The notes under the pieces were generated by a model. That model had not been told where the DNA came from. It did no database searches and saw only the letters and a program-made list of their open reading frames with translations. Both the position numbers and the translations under genes were made by a program. From NCBI GenBank assembly GCA_002633025.1, contig NMRB01000534.1, positions 243,285 to 307,284 on the forward strand: a DNA stretch of 64,000 bases, written 5' to 3'. Positions within the stretch are counted from its first letter, which is position 1. Every line of letters begins with the position of its first letter. Shown in pieces: positions 53,793-63,290 of the stretch. Origin of the DNA: Notospermus geniculatus. Taxonomy: Eukaryota > Nemertea > Pilidiophora > Heteronemertea > Lineidae.

Positions 53793-53970
53793 TCAGTGTT
53801 ACATGCATTAAAAGTTTAACATGGTCCAAGATATTTTTCTCATGAAATGTTTTTGAAGCTCGAGCTCCTGTAGCGTTATCTAATCACCTGGCGATTGTGT
53901 TAGTTAGTGTTACATGCATTAAAAGTTTAACATGGTCTAAGATTTTTTTCTCATGAGATATTTTTGAAGC
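53793..53970. repeat. Two direct ~65-bp copies
   Basis: AGTGTTACATGCATTAAAAG followed by TTTAACATGGTCcAAGAT occurs at 53793 and again at 53903, with TTTTTGAAGCT at the end of both. Confidence 0.8.
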
Positions 53971-54237
53971 TTTCAATCACTCGGCAATTGTGTTCCAAAA
54001 ATCTCTAGTTACGAGGCAAGCGTGACTGCAGAGATCAACTGGTTGTATCAATCTTGCCCTTATCTAACTTTGGGTATCCTTAATGTGTACCGTATCTTGA
54101 ATGAATCATGTCATTATAATGCAGCTTTCTTCCCAGGCAAAGATCATGGATAATCTCACTTGAAATCTCAAAATAAATTCTCTCAAAGGGGAGTGAAAGG
54201 AAGTAGCCAAGATTTAATTTTAAGAAGCTGAGATGTA

Positions 54238-54385
54238 TCATCGTGTAATATTAATACAGTCATTTTGAATTTTTCCAAAGGTGCGTGGTCCAATATGAGG
54301 TGTATACAGTCGCGAATCATCTTCGTAGCTCCAGTCTGAAGCAATTTCACACTGCACAACTGAAAATGTTGACTTTAGCACAGAC
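54238..54385 (-). CDS. Gene model B, terminal exon
   Basis: The strong acceptor GTCTTGCCTACAG precedes one base and 48 codons: SVLKSTFSVVQCEIASDWSY, EDDSRLYTPHIGPRTFGKIQ and NDCINITR, then TGA. The entry phase (one base) matches the phase left by the preceding exon (55330). Balanced composition, no membrane segment. Family unknown. The 3' region has no perfect AATAAA that I could see. Confidence 0.6.
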
Positions 54386-54477
54386 CTGTAGGCAAGACTT
54401 AATGTACTCGAATCTGGAAATCCATTTCATCTAGATCAAGGAATGATGCACCTCCCATGCAAAACAGGTATAATACG

Positions 54478-54643
54478 AAGGGTCGTCTCCGAATTTCACA
54501 ACCTTTCAACCCCAACCGGTGTCTACCTCAGGCACTTTCTAGTCTACCTCAGACACTTTCTAGAAAATGCCTGAGGAAGACCCAGGTTGGGGTCGAAAAT
54601 TTGTGAAATTCGGAGACGACTCTTCGTATTATATCATTTTGTG
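54478..54643. mobile_element. TTTTCGACC palindromic MITE, most complete copy
   Basis: ACGAAGGGTCGTCTCCGAAT pairs with ATTCGGAGACGACTCTTCGT. The apex is a doubled TCTACCTCAGGCACTTTCTA. It lies in the last intron of gene model B. Fragments of it are at 3404-3780 and 32380-32520, and possibly near 61020. Confidence 0.85.
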
Positions 54644-54681
54644 CCCTGCGCACACAAGACCCATTTGTCCACAAGGTGTTG

Positions 54682-55188
54682 TTAAGCCTACATCGGCCTT
54701 GCGACTGGAAGCAACTACCGACAATGGCGTTTCCGGCAACGGTTGGCGACTACCTGGAACCAGCAGCAACTGATCAGATGCTCGAACAGGCCGATGTACG
54801 TGCACCGGCAACGCTATTGCTGACCATTGCCGCTAGTTCTAGCCAGTTGCTCATGTTCTACTCATTGCCAACGGTTGCATCTAGTCTTCTTCAGTCCCTT
54901 CCGATGTACGTGCACTGGCAATGAATTTCCTCGTTCATGGAGCACACTGGTCACGCGAATGTTTATCACATGACTCCCCGAGTGGTCCGATCGGAAGACA
55001 TCGACAATTTCTGTGTATCATTCAGCACCATTGCCTGTCCGATGTGCACACTCCAGATTGAAGACTGGATTGTGCCACTTGTTGCCGCAATGACCTGTCG
55101 TAACCGAATGTGCACGGACTGCGTACATCAATAGCGACTGTTGCATTCAGTAGCTTCCAGGCGCAAGGCCGATGTACGCTAGGCTTTA
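54682..55188. mobile_element. AGCCTAGCGTACATCG element, copy 3
   Basis: TTAAGCCTACATCGGCCTTG to AAGGCCGATGTACGCTAGGC. It lies in the intron between the last two exons of gene model B. Frames through it are Thr/Ala/Pro-rich artefacts. Confidence 0.8.
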
Positions 55189-55329
55189 CACCAAATGTTG
55201 GGAAAATGTTGCCAATAAACACAGACCTTTACTGTTGATACCAAATTTCAAATTCACCCACATCACAAATTGAAATGCTTCTCGATCATTCAAGAAAACC
55301 AGTCACATAATCAAACAAATCACACTCAC

Positions 55330-55408
55330 TTAATTTGATTGAAGCAAACATCAACCATTTCCACAAACACCACACCGTCTCGTTCATTTTCATTACAACT
55401 AATGAAAA
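55330..55408 (-). CDS. Gene model B, penultimate exon
   Basis: A very pyrimidine-rich acceptor (CTTCCCTTTCTCCTATCAAG) precedes TT and 25 codons, FISCNENERDGVVFVEMVDV and CFNQI, before the consensus donor GTGAGT. It enters with two bases and leaves with two, which fits both neighbouring exons. The hydrophobic FVEMVDV with alternating residues suggests a beta strand. Confidence 0.65.
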
Positions 55409-55691
55409 CTTGATAGGAGAAAGGGAAGATGAGGATATGAGAACAATCGGCTGGCAGATGTAATGGACAGGAACAATCACTGAAATCGATTTCAGTGACA
55501 ATCCACAATACGACAACTTCAATGATCAGTACCATTTGCGGTTTACTCAATCATTCCTCAATTCACATTCCGCCATCCTCCAAAGCGTGAACATTGACTG
55601 TACTGCTATCAAAGACAGCGGGATATCCACAGTGTACTGTCGATTTGTAATTCAAAGGAAGGCTTTACAATGACAAATGCTGTCCTGGAGC

Positions 55692-56030
55692 TCTCAGCGA
55701 GTTGACCAATAGGTGTCACTACGGCCCAATTCAATCTGTATACTGTAAACCGTGAAATTTTCGCGCCGCTAATTGTTCGCGATTTTCAACTTCACAAATT
55801 CGCGAAGAAATAAATTTCGTGATATGGCCCGGGCTTTGAATGCTTACCAGAACCAGCAATTTTCACGCCATTTAAGTTGACGTTTTGACCCGTCATCACG
55901 AAAATAAAACACTCGCGAAAATTTCACAGTTTACAGTACTAGAAGCGGACCCATTCATTCTTGATCGAGCACCAATCGCGTTGATTTTTTGTGTATTGGT
56001 CTGCTAGAACTTTGCTGCCATCTGCTCCTA
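55692..56030. repeat. Interspersed repeat interrupted by a MITE
   Basis: The same repeat as 33357-33500 (CAGCGAGTTGACCAATAGGT; TTTGCTGCCATCTGCT), split by 55742-55940. Confidence 0.7.
55742..55940. mobile_element. TACTGTAAACCGTGAAATTT MITE, TA target duplication
   Basis: TACTGTAAACCGTGAAATTT pairs with AAATTTCACAGTTTACAGTA, flanked by TA. The subterminal arms repeat TCGCGAAAA words. The copy of the host repeat at 33357-33500 is uninterrupted. Confidence 0.85.
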
Positions 56031-56043
56031 CACCGGCTCCTAC

Positions 56044-56342
56044 ACCGATTTCACATCTCGCAGTGCCCCTTGTAGAATTTTCAACGGCCACTTCTGTTTT
56101 CAACCTCACTATCATGAGTAAGGCAAATATTTCCTAGATCGAGGTTGAAAAACACATGTTGGTTCCCGAACGTGCCACGAGGAATCCATCCCCTGGTGGC
56201 AGCATTGGAACCAATGTGTGCAATTCAACCACGATCCAGGAAATTTTTGCCCGTATTCCAGGTGGTGATGTTGAAAACGGAAGTGGCCGTTGAAAATTCT
56301 ACTAGGGGTGCTGCGATCGCGCGAGATGCGAAATCGGTGTAT
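56044..56342. mobile_element. Foldback with CCGATTTCACATCTCGC ends
   Basis: CCGATTTCACATCTCGCAG pairs with GCGAGATGCGAAATCGG, and the arms run through GAATTTTCAACGGCCACTTC. The inner part (CCTAGATCGAGGTTGAA) also pairs. Located in an intron of gene model B. Confidence 0.8.
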
Positions 56343-56570
56343 TGTGAGGGATCCTGATTACAAGGATAAATTGAATACATGTACAATATGACCAATTTGG
56401 GACTTAACATTGACATCCTTAGAGGTGTATTAGACGTGTCGGCTGAGGTACGACAAAAAATAGATCCACGAAAGTTTTTTATCATTCCCTCTCTGAAGGA
56501 CTCTGTTGCAACGTACATGTACATGGACAAGTACATGTACATTCCACATGTACAGATAACCTCTCACCTT

Positions 56571-56777
56571 TCGACAAGAAAGGGAATGTTGTCAGGGGCA
56601 CAAGGCAATCTCGGTTCACAGAGGCATCAAAATCAGCTCCATAGGTAATTTTATGCTTGGATCCAATCGGATTATACACATCAACAGAGTAGCAGCCAGC
56701 AGACAGTAGCAATCTCCGGTCTACCGAGGACAATTTCCGAGGAAAATTAGAGCCAGTTCCTACATGGCAATGACTGG
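56571..56777 (-). CDS. Gene model B, upstream exon
   Basis: The acceptor CACAAAGACTTCCAG precedes one base and 68 codons: HCHVGTGSNFPRKLSSVDRR, LLLSAGCYSVDVYNPIGSKH, KITYGADFDASVNRDCLVPL and TTFPFLSK, then the consensus donor GTGAGA in phase 1. The next exon starts with two bases, as required. The mixed beta-strand-like text would suit a propeller or similar domain, but I do not recognise the family. Exons further upstream (above 56777) were not found, so the start of this gene is missing. Confidence 0.65.
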
Positions 56778-56887
56778 AAGTCTTTGTGGCTCATCATCGA
56801 CCATTGTCTTTTATATGAAGGACAGATTTGAAGGTAGTGGTACAGATAATATGGATGGATTTAACAAAGGTCATGACAGTTCTCTAT

Positions 56888-57384
56888 AGCCCCGTTTACA
56901 CTGAGGAAAAATAACCGATCTCGGACCGATCCGAGCACGGATCGCCAAAAAAATAGCAAGTGTAAATGGGACGAGCGTGCCAGGAATGGTTCCAAACCGA
57001 ACTGAGCCGAGACCACAAATTGGAGGTGATCTCGGACCGGTCCGAGCACGGATCAGTTTGATAACACTACTGTGTAAACGGTAACCGATCTCGGCACGGT
57101 TGCTAAATTGTGTTCTGCACATGCGCGAATTATGAATGATGTCATTAGAGGGAATTTCTGAGTGATTTTGCACGGAGGCATCCATTTTGTTGTTGTGGTC
57201 GTTTGATTTTTCGTTTCATTTTCGTACCTCCGATCGACTGAACTGACTGGAGAGCTCGTGGCACCCGCCAACTGGCTCGGTTCCATTGTGCTAATGTAAA
57301 CGGGGCAGATCACCAGATGACATAGTCGGCCGGGACCGGTCCGAGCACGGATCGCTTTTTCCGTGACCAGTGTAAACGGAGCTT
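56888..57384. mobile_element. CCCCGTTTACACTG compound foldback
   Basis: AGCCCCGTTTACACTGAGGA pairs with CCAGTGTAAACGGAGCTTTT. GGACCGATCCGAGCACGGAT words recur three times. Internal arms GGTTCCAAACCGAACTGAGC also pair with GGCTCGGTTCC. Confidence 0.75.
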
Positions 57385-57771
57385 TTCTTGTATGTTTTCC
57401 AAGCCAAAGGATCTCATAATAATTATACATAATTAAACATAATTATACATTCAACTGGGAAAAAAAGAAAAATATCTCCTGTCACACACGCAAGTAATTT
57501 TTTTTTTCTTCAAAATTATGCCCGTCAAATTATAGGTCAAGACCACCTGACACATACCAGGGAGTTAATTTCCTGATTACGCGATGTTATTCCACGGAGA
57601 TTGTCCATTTCATGTAAACAACATCAATAATTAAAACTAAGTACCACCTGCAGGCGCCAACATGTACTAACATGAGCTCAACTTTTCGGCCTGAGTATAA
57701 AAGAGTACAGCTACTGTGAAATCATGTGTATCATATCACTGGAGTGCAGTCATTATAAATTGAGCATTAAC
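57385..57771. other. No gene seen
   Basis: AT-rich, with AATTATACATAATTAAACAT-like repeats near 57418-57450. Confidence 0.4.
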
Positions 57772-58027
57772 TTAAAGATAATGTATCACGGGTATTTTCA
57801 CGGGCCACAAAAATCATTGTCTATTTACATTTTGTTTGTTTACGTCCAATGTTTTATCGTCTTATGAGTAATTTGTTGGTGGCATGCCCTCTTAAAAATT
57901 CGTTTGAAACCAAAAGTATTCAGTTTCGTGGGTTGGCATGTCCCAAAAGTCCAAAATAACATAATGTAAACATCCATGTTTACAAACATTGAATGTAAAC
58001 AATGAAGTCGTGATACAATATCTTTAA
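57772..58027. mobile_element. AAGATAATGTAT MITE, copy 2
   Basis: TTAAAGATAATGTATCACGG to GATACAATATCTTTAA, pairing end to end. TTAA at both ends may be terminus or target duplication. A diverged copy is at 14451. Confidence 0.8.
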
Positions 58028-58440
58028 GTGATGACGTCAACCATAGCATGGTTTATTAATATGAAGTTGACATCACAAGCCCGCGCTTTCGTTGCTGGTA
58101 CTGACAGGCAAATTTTATAGTCGGCAATTTCTGTGGCTGCCTTTCACGGCCACGGAACTGCAGACTCACAGAACATTACTGCCACAAATGCTGGAGATGG
58201 CATCTACTCTCGTGAACAAGGAATTTTTGAGGCATAAAATCAAACCTGTTTGATTCTCAGCAAGTATTGCTTTCAAAGAAAGTTCACTTGCTCGTTGCCG
58301 TTGCCTACCCCCGCACGCTCAGCGAACTACATGGTGATGAAAAAATGCCTTGGCAACCAAGTGGTGAAGTGGGCTGTGTACTCAACACAAACAACCTCCT
58401 CCACACTATGATGGGGCCGTAATGGTGAAGGCTTGTTCTC
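58028..58440. other. No gene seen
   Basis: Short frames only. Confidence 0.35.
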
Positions 58441-58584
58441 AACATATACAAATGTTACAACAGCAATGCAAAGTGTGTGCAAATCCCGCCAAACGAAAGT
58501 TGCCTTTGTTGAAATGTTCAGAGTTGGAAGGGATATTTGAGTCAAAAGTCAGAGGGTCAATGACAAAGGTCGTATCACGATGGG
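58441..58584. repeat. Leading part of the GCCCCCT element, second copy
   Basis: AGTGTGTGCAAATCCCGCCA and GAAGGGATATTTGAGTC match 18340-18430. Confidence 0.6.
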
Positions 58585-58741
58585 TATAGAGGCTATGCAC
58601 GTGACGTCATCAGCCAGCGTGACGCCATGTTGGATGGAACTGCGCAGCGCTTTTGACGGTTTTTACCTGCGCAGTTCCATCCAGCGTGGCGTCATACCCA
58701 TTGATGACGTCATTTGATGACGTCAGTGCATAGCCTCTATA
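58585..58741. mobile_element. TATAGAGGCTATGCAC MITE
   Basis: TATAGAGGCTATGCACGTGA pairs with TCAGTGCATAGCCTCTATA. The inner arms are CCATGTTGGATGGAACTGCG / CGCAGTTCCATCCAGCGTGG. Confidence 0.85.
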
Positions 58742-58969
58742 GAGCTTGTGCAGCGGCTCATTATGATGTCACGTTTGACAGGCGGTCCACCATGCTGGCG
58801 GTCAACGACAAAGTGCGCCATGTGCAGATCGCGTCATGGTTGAAGACGCAACACTCCACTTGCGCTGACGACAAACTGCACCACGTGGGTCGCCGACGTC
58901 ATTTGACGTCAGTTTGACCGGCAAGATGGCGGATTTTTTCGTGATGACGTCACCTGCACAAGCTCTATA
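58738..58969. mobile_element. TATAGAGCTTGTGCAG MITE sharing TATA with the previous one
   Basis: TATAGAGCTTGTGCAG pairs with CTGCACAAGCTCTATA. The interior has TGACGTCA and an ACCATGCTGGCG / CAAGATGGCGG pair. The two elements overlap by the four bases TATA. Confidence 0.8.
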
Positions 58970-59030
58970 GATAGTGAGCAACACAACTTTGACTGCTCAC
59001 ACACCTTCTCTGAAATACTGACCAAAAATA

Positions 59031-60100
59031 GTGCCAATGGCACTGTGCCCGCTTGGCTTGACAGCACAGTGGTACTGGCAGATATCATCAGCAATCCCAC
59101 TTAAGCCATATCTAAGTACAAACATGCCATGGCGACCATACTGGATGTCCGATCAGGCCAAAACCTTACATGCACATAGGTCATCTCGAGAGAGCCACAT
59201 AGCACATTTGAGCACTCTGGGTCAAGTCATTCCCGAGTTATAGCACTTTAATGATTTTCATGTTATGCCACCTGGCGGCCATATTGGAAATCAAACCAGG
59301 CCAAAATTTGACATGCACTTAAAGGTCATCCAGAGGGAGCTAAATATCAAGTTTGAGCACTCTGGGTCAAGCCGTTCCCAAGTTATAGCACTTAGATGAT
59401 TTTCAGGTTACGCCACCTGGTGGCCATATTGGATGTCCAATCAGGCCGAAACTTGGTATTTTTGAAGGTACCCCTCTAATACACATTTATGCAAGATATG
59501 AAGTTGCTCGGTGCAATAATGACGAACTGCGGCACGTTCGTTACTTTTGTAGAACTTTGACCTCTATGACCTTGAAAAGTAGGTCAAATTAAAAACTGGG
59601 GTACTATGTTATGTATCCTCACCAGATATACCCATCATCAAAATTAGATGAAGATCCCTTGCCTAATTAGGGAGAAATAGCACTTTTGGTGATTTTCGTT
59701 TTGGCCCCCTAGTGGCAATGTCAAGAATCAGATTTCACCGAAATGCTGTCTGTAAGTTGCTATAACATAGAGGTACATGTGTACAAAGTTTCAACACAAC
59801 AACTCACTCCGTTATCAAAATATAGCCCTTTGAAGTTTTTCACGAAACGCCCCCTGGAGGCCAAACTAGGAATCCAACCGTGCTCAAAATCGAACTCGAC
59901 CTAGATCTTAGGCCCATATACACACCCACCAAAGACCAAAAAGATTCGTCAAAAAATAAAGGTGCTACAGCGCTAACAAGCCAAAAGTTTACGGACGTAG
60001 CGCCGTACGGACCGCCGTACGGACTAACGCACGACAGACCACCACTCAATGACCCCAACCACAGCTTAAGCCCTGCTGGGCCTTGCGGCCAAGCGGGCTA
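59031..60100. mobile_element. GTGCCAATGGCACTGTGCCCG element, long copy
   Basis: GTGCCCGCTTGGC and GCCAAGCGGGC ends as at 34908-35597, but about 1.07 kb long. The interior is a run of ~150-bp subrepeats (GTTATAGCACTT, GCCACCTGGCGGCCATATTG) related to 41500-41770, then AACGCCCCCTGGAGGCC and a GTACGGACCGCC stretch. Confidence 0.8.
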
Positions 60101-60370
60101 AAAATCAGGCCTTTGTTACAAAGTTATAGACTGGAAGGGATATTTGCATCAAAGGTCACATGGTCAAGGTCACATCGGAACAGGTGCGGTGCGTGACACA
60201 CCTTTGACTGCTCACACACCTTCCCTGAAAATACAGTCGTAAAATCTGGCTTCGTCGCCAAGTTATAGGCCGGAAGGGATTCGGCCGGACTGACGATTGG
60301 CTGGACTGACTGACGCACAGGGGTTTCTCTACGTGTACATCCCTACCGATCTTTCGCTCGGTGGGATAAT
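60101..60370. repeat. Tail of a GGACGG-type repeat with a CCTACCGA hairpin
   Basis: GACTGCTCACACACCTTCC repeats 58990-59010. GGGGTTTCTCTACGTG and CCTACCGATCTTTCGCTCGG match the end of the array at 19570-19615. Confidence 0.7.
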
Positions 60371-60438
60371 AATGATTATGTTTTCATGTCACAATAGGCT
60401 GAAGCAACAGGCTCCAAGCCATCCATAAGCGGTGCACC

Positions 60439-60627
60439 TTAGATGGTTCCAGCAACGCAAGCTGTGACCGTGTGGACAACTGCTGCTGTTTCACTCCCAG
60501 TATTCAGACTCATCACATTCGTCACCGAGTCTGCAATAGACAGAATCTGCTCAGCCGAACCAGCATGATGGAGAAATAACCTATCAGTGACCATTGCAGC
60601 CAAGCCATATGTAAATGGAACATTTCG
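60439..60627 (-). CDS. Gene model C, terminal exon candidate
   Basis: The acceptor GTATCACTGCTTCCAG precedes 62 codons: RNVPFTYGLAAMVTDRLFLH, HAGSAEQILSIADSVTNVMS and LNTGSETAAVVHTVTACVAG, then TI and TAA. Codon use and composition look coding. Mildly hydrophobic at the end, but no charged flanks for a membrane anchor. Family unknown. Confidence 0.5.
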   Translation of the reverse strand, partial: RNVPFTYGLAAMVTDRLFLHHAGSAEQILSIADSVTNVMSLNTGSETAAVVHTVTACVAGTI

Positions 60628-60790
60628 CTGGAAGCAGTGATACACCATAACATTGCCAATTCTGTGTTTAGATCCAAGCCTGTCTAATGGAAAGGGAAAT
60701 GGTAAAAAAATGTGGGGATTTATACTAATGGATCTTTTATCACAACTATTTTTGTTATTGCAAACTGCTCTTAGGACAGACTCAGATTAC

Positions 60791-60840
60791 AATGTTGTCA
60801 TTCCATTCAACAGTGTATTTCAAATGCACACCATCAACTG
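60791..60840 (-). CDS. Gene model C, possible preceding exon
   Basis: After the acceptor GGGGATGGTCACACTAG, two bases and VDGVHLKYTVEWNDNI lead to a weak donor GTAATC in phase 0, which would join the 60627 exon in frame. The plus strand also has an acceptor-plus-frame reading here, so the strand is uncertain. Confidence 0.3.
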
Positions 60841-61123
60841 CTAGTGTGACCATCCCCAAGGTCAAATTTTTTCAAGTCACATTTTGACGAAATTGAGTGG
60901 GACAGGTGATCATGTACCCACATGGGCATTTCAAAAATTGAGTGACACCATCAGATTTGCAACTTGTTTACAGGATTATCCAACAAATAGAGCACAAAAG
61001 GCGACACACAAAATGATAATAAAACGAGTCACCCTCCAGAAATTTCGCAAATTTTTGTTTACAGGATTAAATCTTTTTCTCAGTCTATGGAAATGATGAA
61101 AACGTCACTAAGCAATGAGATAC
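60841..61123. other. No gene seen; TTTCGCAAATTT fragment near 61020
   Basis: AGAGCACAAAAGGCGACACA and AAATTTCGCAAATTTTTG resemble the border of the TTTTCGACC MITE family at 32393 and 3412. Confidence 0.4.
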
Positions 61124-61250
61124 AGTCCACGCTCGTTATACCGCCCCTCGCTATACCGCCACAGACAACTGACTTTCTCGGTTGAAGGCATTGCAACGTT
61201 GCCAAAAACAATACCTTCACTATACCGCCACTGGTGGTATAGCAAGGGTG
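61124..61250. repeat. TATACCGCC inverted-repeat cluster
   Basis: GCTCGTTATACCGCCCCTCG, CACTATACCGCCACTGGTGG and TATAGCAAGGGTGGAATGTA form overlapping inverted pairs. Confidence 0.6.
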
Positions 61251-61767
61251 GAATGTACGAAAGAAATCACCAAGAACCAAAGAGCAAAATCACAGGTCAG
61301 TCTCTTCCCGTAAAGCAGGCAGCACACCAGCGATGTGACCACACCACAGAGCAAAATCGCTGTTGACGCCAGGTTTGCGCGGGACAGAAATGATCGCCCA
61401 ATATCAAACAATACCAAAACCGTTATTGCCTAGTCTGCGGTGGCTGGCGAGAAGATCAGTGGCGATAAGATCGCTTGTGATATCGCCTGGTAATGGTATC
61501 TGCTGGCTTAAAGGTGATTTAACATTCAAACTGGGACATGACATCCTACGGCTGTGATGACATAGAAGTGTACGGTATACAGACATCCCAATTTGAGTAA
61601 GGCTTCACAAAGGATCGCGACATTAGGAAATCAGCCTCTTAGACAAGGAATTTGGGGAAATACAAGCCAGACTAATCCACTGTACAAACATGAGATCACT
61701 CAAGTGTGAGGCTAATCCTGTGAAGAGAGTTCTTGATCATGAGGGATAACGCTACTCTGACCAAAAG
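61251..61767. other. No gene seen
   Basis: Two opposing frames of about 60-65 codons, no splice context. Confidence 0.35.
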
Positions 61768-62776
61768 GGGCTGTTCATTTTTCATCAACTGAGGAATTTA
61801 AGTTGTGATCCTTGAGAAAACGGAGAAAGCTATGAAGCTGCAAATTGCAGCGATTATTCTGTACTGTAAAACAAACTAGAGTTGTCAGTTGAGTCTGCAT
61901 GCAGACTCTGGAGTCTCCGCCACGCGTCGATGTCACAGTACTAGGCCTATACGCTATAAGAGACATGCACGGCCAATTTTGACCCGCAATACCACATGAA
62001 AGAACAAATGTAAGGTTTTATTGATGAAAGTGACGTAAACTGAACCGGAAACTGTTTATTTGATGTATTTTAATCCACTCTGCTTCGCGCAATTTGACTT
62101 CCAAAAGTGTCCGAGAATAGATTTTTCAGTGACGGCGGTCCTATTCTCGGACACCATCCCCATCCCGCCATGTCCTCGGACAGTTGCTTTTTGTGGCCAA
62201 AATGTCAAAAGGAATGACAGTTTCGTTAGGGCCTACCAAAAAACAGAATGCCGATCGGGAAATGGGGGATATGGGCCGAGGACATGGCGGATATAGGCCT
62301 AGCCGAGTTGGATGTTGGTCATGTTCGTTAGCATGTCGTCCATGTTGTCAGGCTGGGATCATACGGCAGTCGTGGCGCAAAACATCGTCGTAAACATCAG
62401 CATGGATAAATTAAACAACATACACCCGACGTGGAAATGAAAGAATACTAGTAGTCACAAATCCTGACACCGGAATATTTTATTGAAAGACAGTTTCGTC
62501 GAAACTTCGTGTTATATGGTGATAAAATTACGACACTGCAAGGAGCCCGTGAAGCACTGCAGAATGCACACACGCATAGGCACGTAAGCCTCCTGGTCTG
62601 AGGTTGGTTTGGGCCGAGAAAGTTTCCTAGCTAACACAAGAGTCTCCGCTCGACCACTACGTGGCGTGGCGGAGACTAATAATCCCTGCAATTTGCAAGT
62701 GCATAGCTTTTTCCGTTTTCCCAAGGATCACAATGCTGATTCCTCAAGTGACGAAAATGAACAGCCCCTTTATGTG
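61768..62776. mobile_element. 1-kb element with ~90-bp GGATCACAACTTA terminal repeats
   Basis: GGGGCTGTTCATTTTTCATC to GCAAATTGCAGCGATTATT at 61768-61861 is the inverted partner of 62675-62776 (ending AATGAACAGCCCC). A second inverted pair, GGAGTCTCCGCCACGCG and GCGTGGCGGAGACT, lies just inside. The core shows no transposase. The short palindrome at 16916-17106 is the same family. Confidence 0.8.
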
Positions 62777-63102
62777 GTCTAAAATCCTTATTTTTCAGCC
62801 CATTTCAAAATTTCAAAAACACTTTTTCTGTTAAAATATATGCTCTTAGTCTTTCTAACTTACAGTTGCAAAATACATTTTTTTCACTTCAGCCAAGGAA
62901 ACATCAGACACTATGTAAACAAACTAATAACTAAGCAAACATTAGGTAATCCTTACCCATCGGATATGCTCAGCATATCGGGGTTAGAACTGAATTTTGG
63001 TCTAAGGGAGTGAAAACGTAATGGACCATGAGGCCATTGTTCACTGGCATGTCCACATATACTTCTCTACAGACCATTCTCAAATTGACGTAAACGACAA
63101 AG
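62777..63102. other. No gene seen
   Basis: AT-rich. GGATATGCTCAGCATATCGG near 62960 is a minor palindrome. Confidence 0.35.
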
Positions 63103-63290
63103 ATTTGCGCAATTCCGCCGAAATCTCAACCACAACCTCGATCTGAAGTTGAATGACGTGACAAGACAACCCCACATCCAGTGACTTCGAAGACGTTGTG
63201 TCAGAGTCGACTATTGCTGAATCATGGACTGTGTCAAGTCACCCGATTTCAGATCGAGGCTTTGGTTGTGATTTCGGTGGAAGTGCGCTG
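63103..63290. repeat. Foldback with GCGCAATTCCGCCGAAATC ends
   Basis: GCGCAATTCCGCCGAAATCT pairs imperfectly with GATTTCGGTGGAAGTGCGC, and ACAACCTCGATCTGAA with TTCAGATCGAGG. The Ser-rich plus frame over it is an artefact. Confidence 0.65.

Noticed and set aside
57240-57300. Minus-strand MEPSQLAGATSSPVSSVDRR with a GTACGA donor in the phase needed by gene model B
   Set aside because: It lies inside the compound foldback 56888-57384 and pairs with its other arm. A phase match alone has a one-in-three chance.
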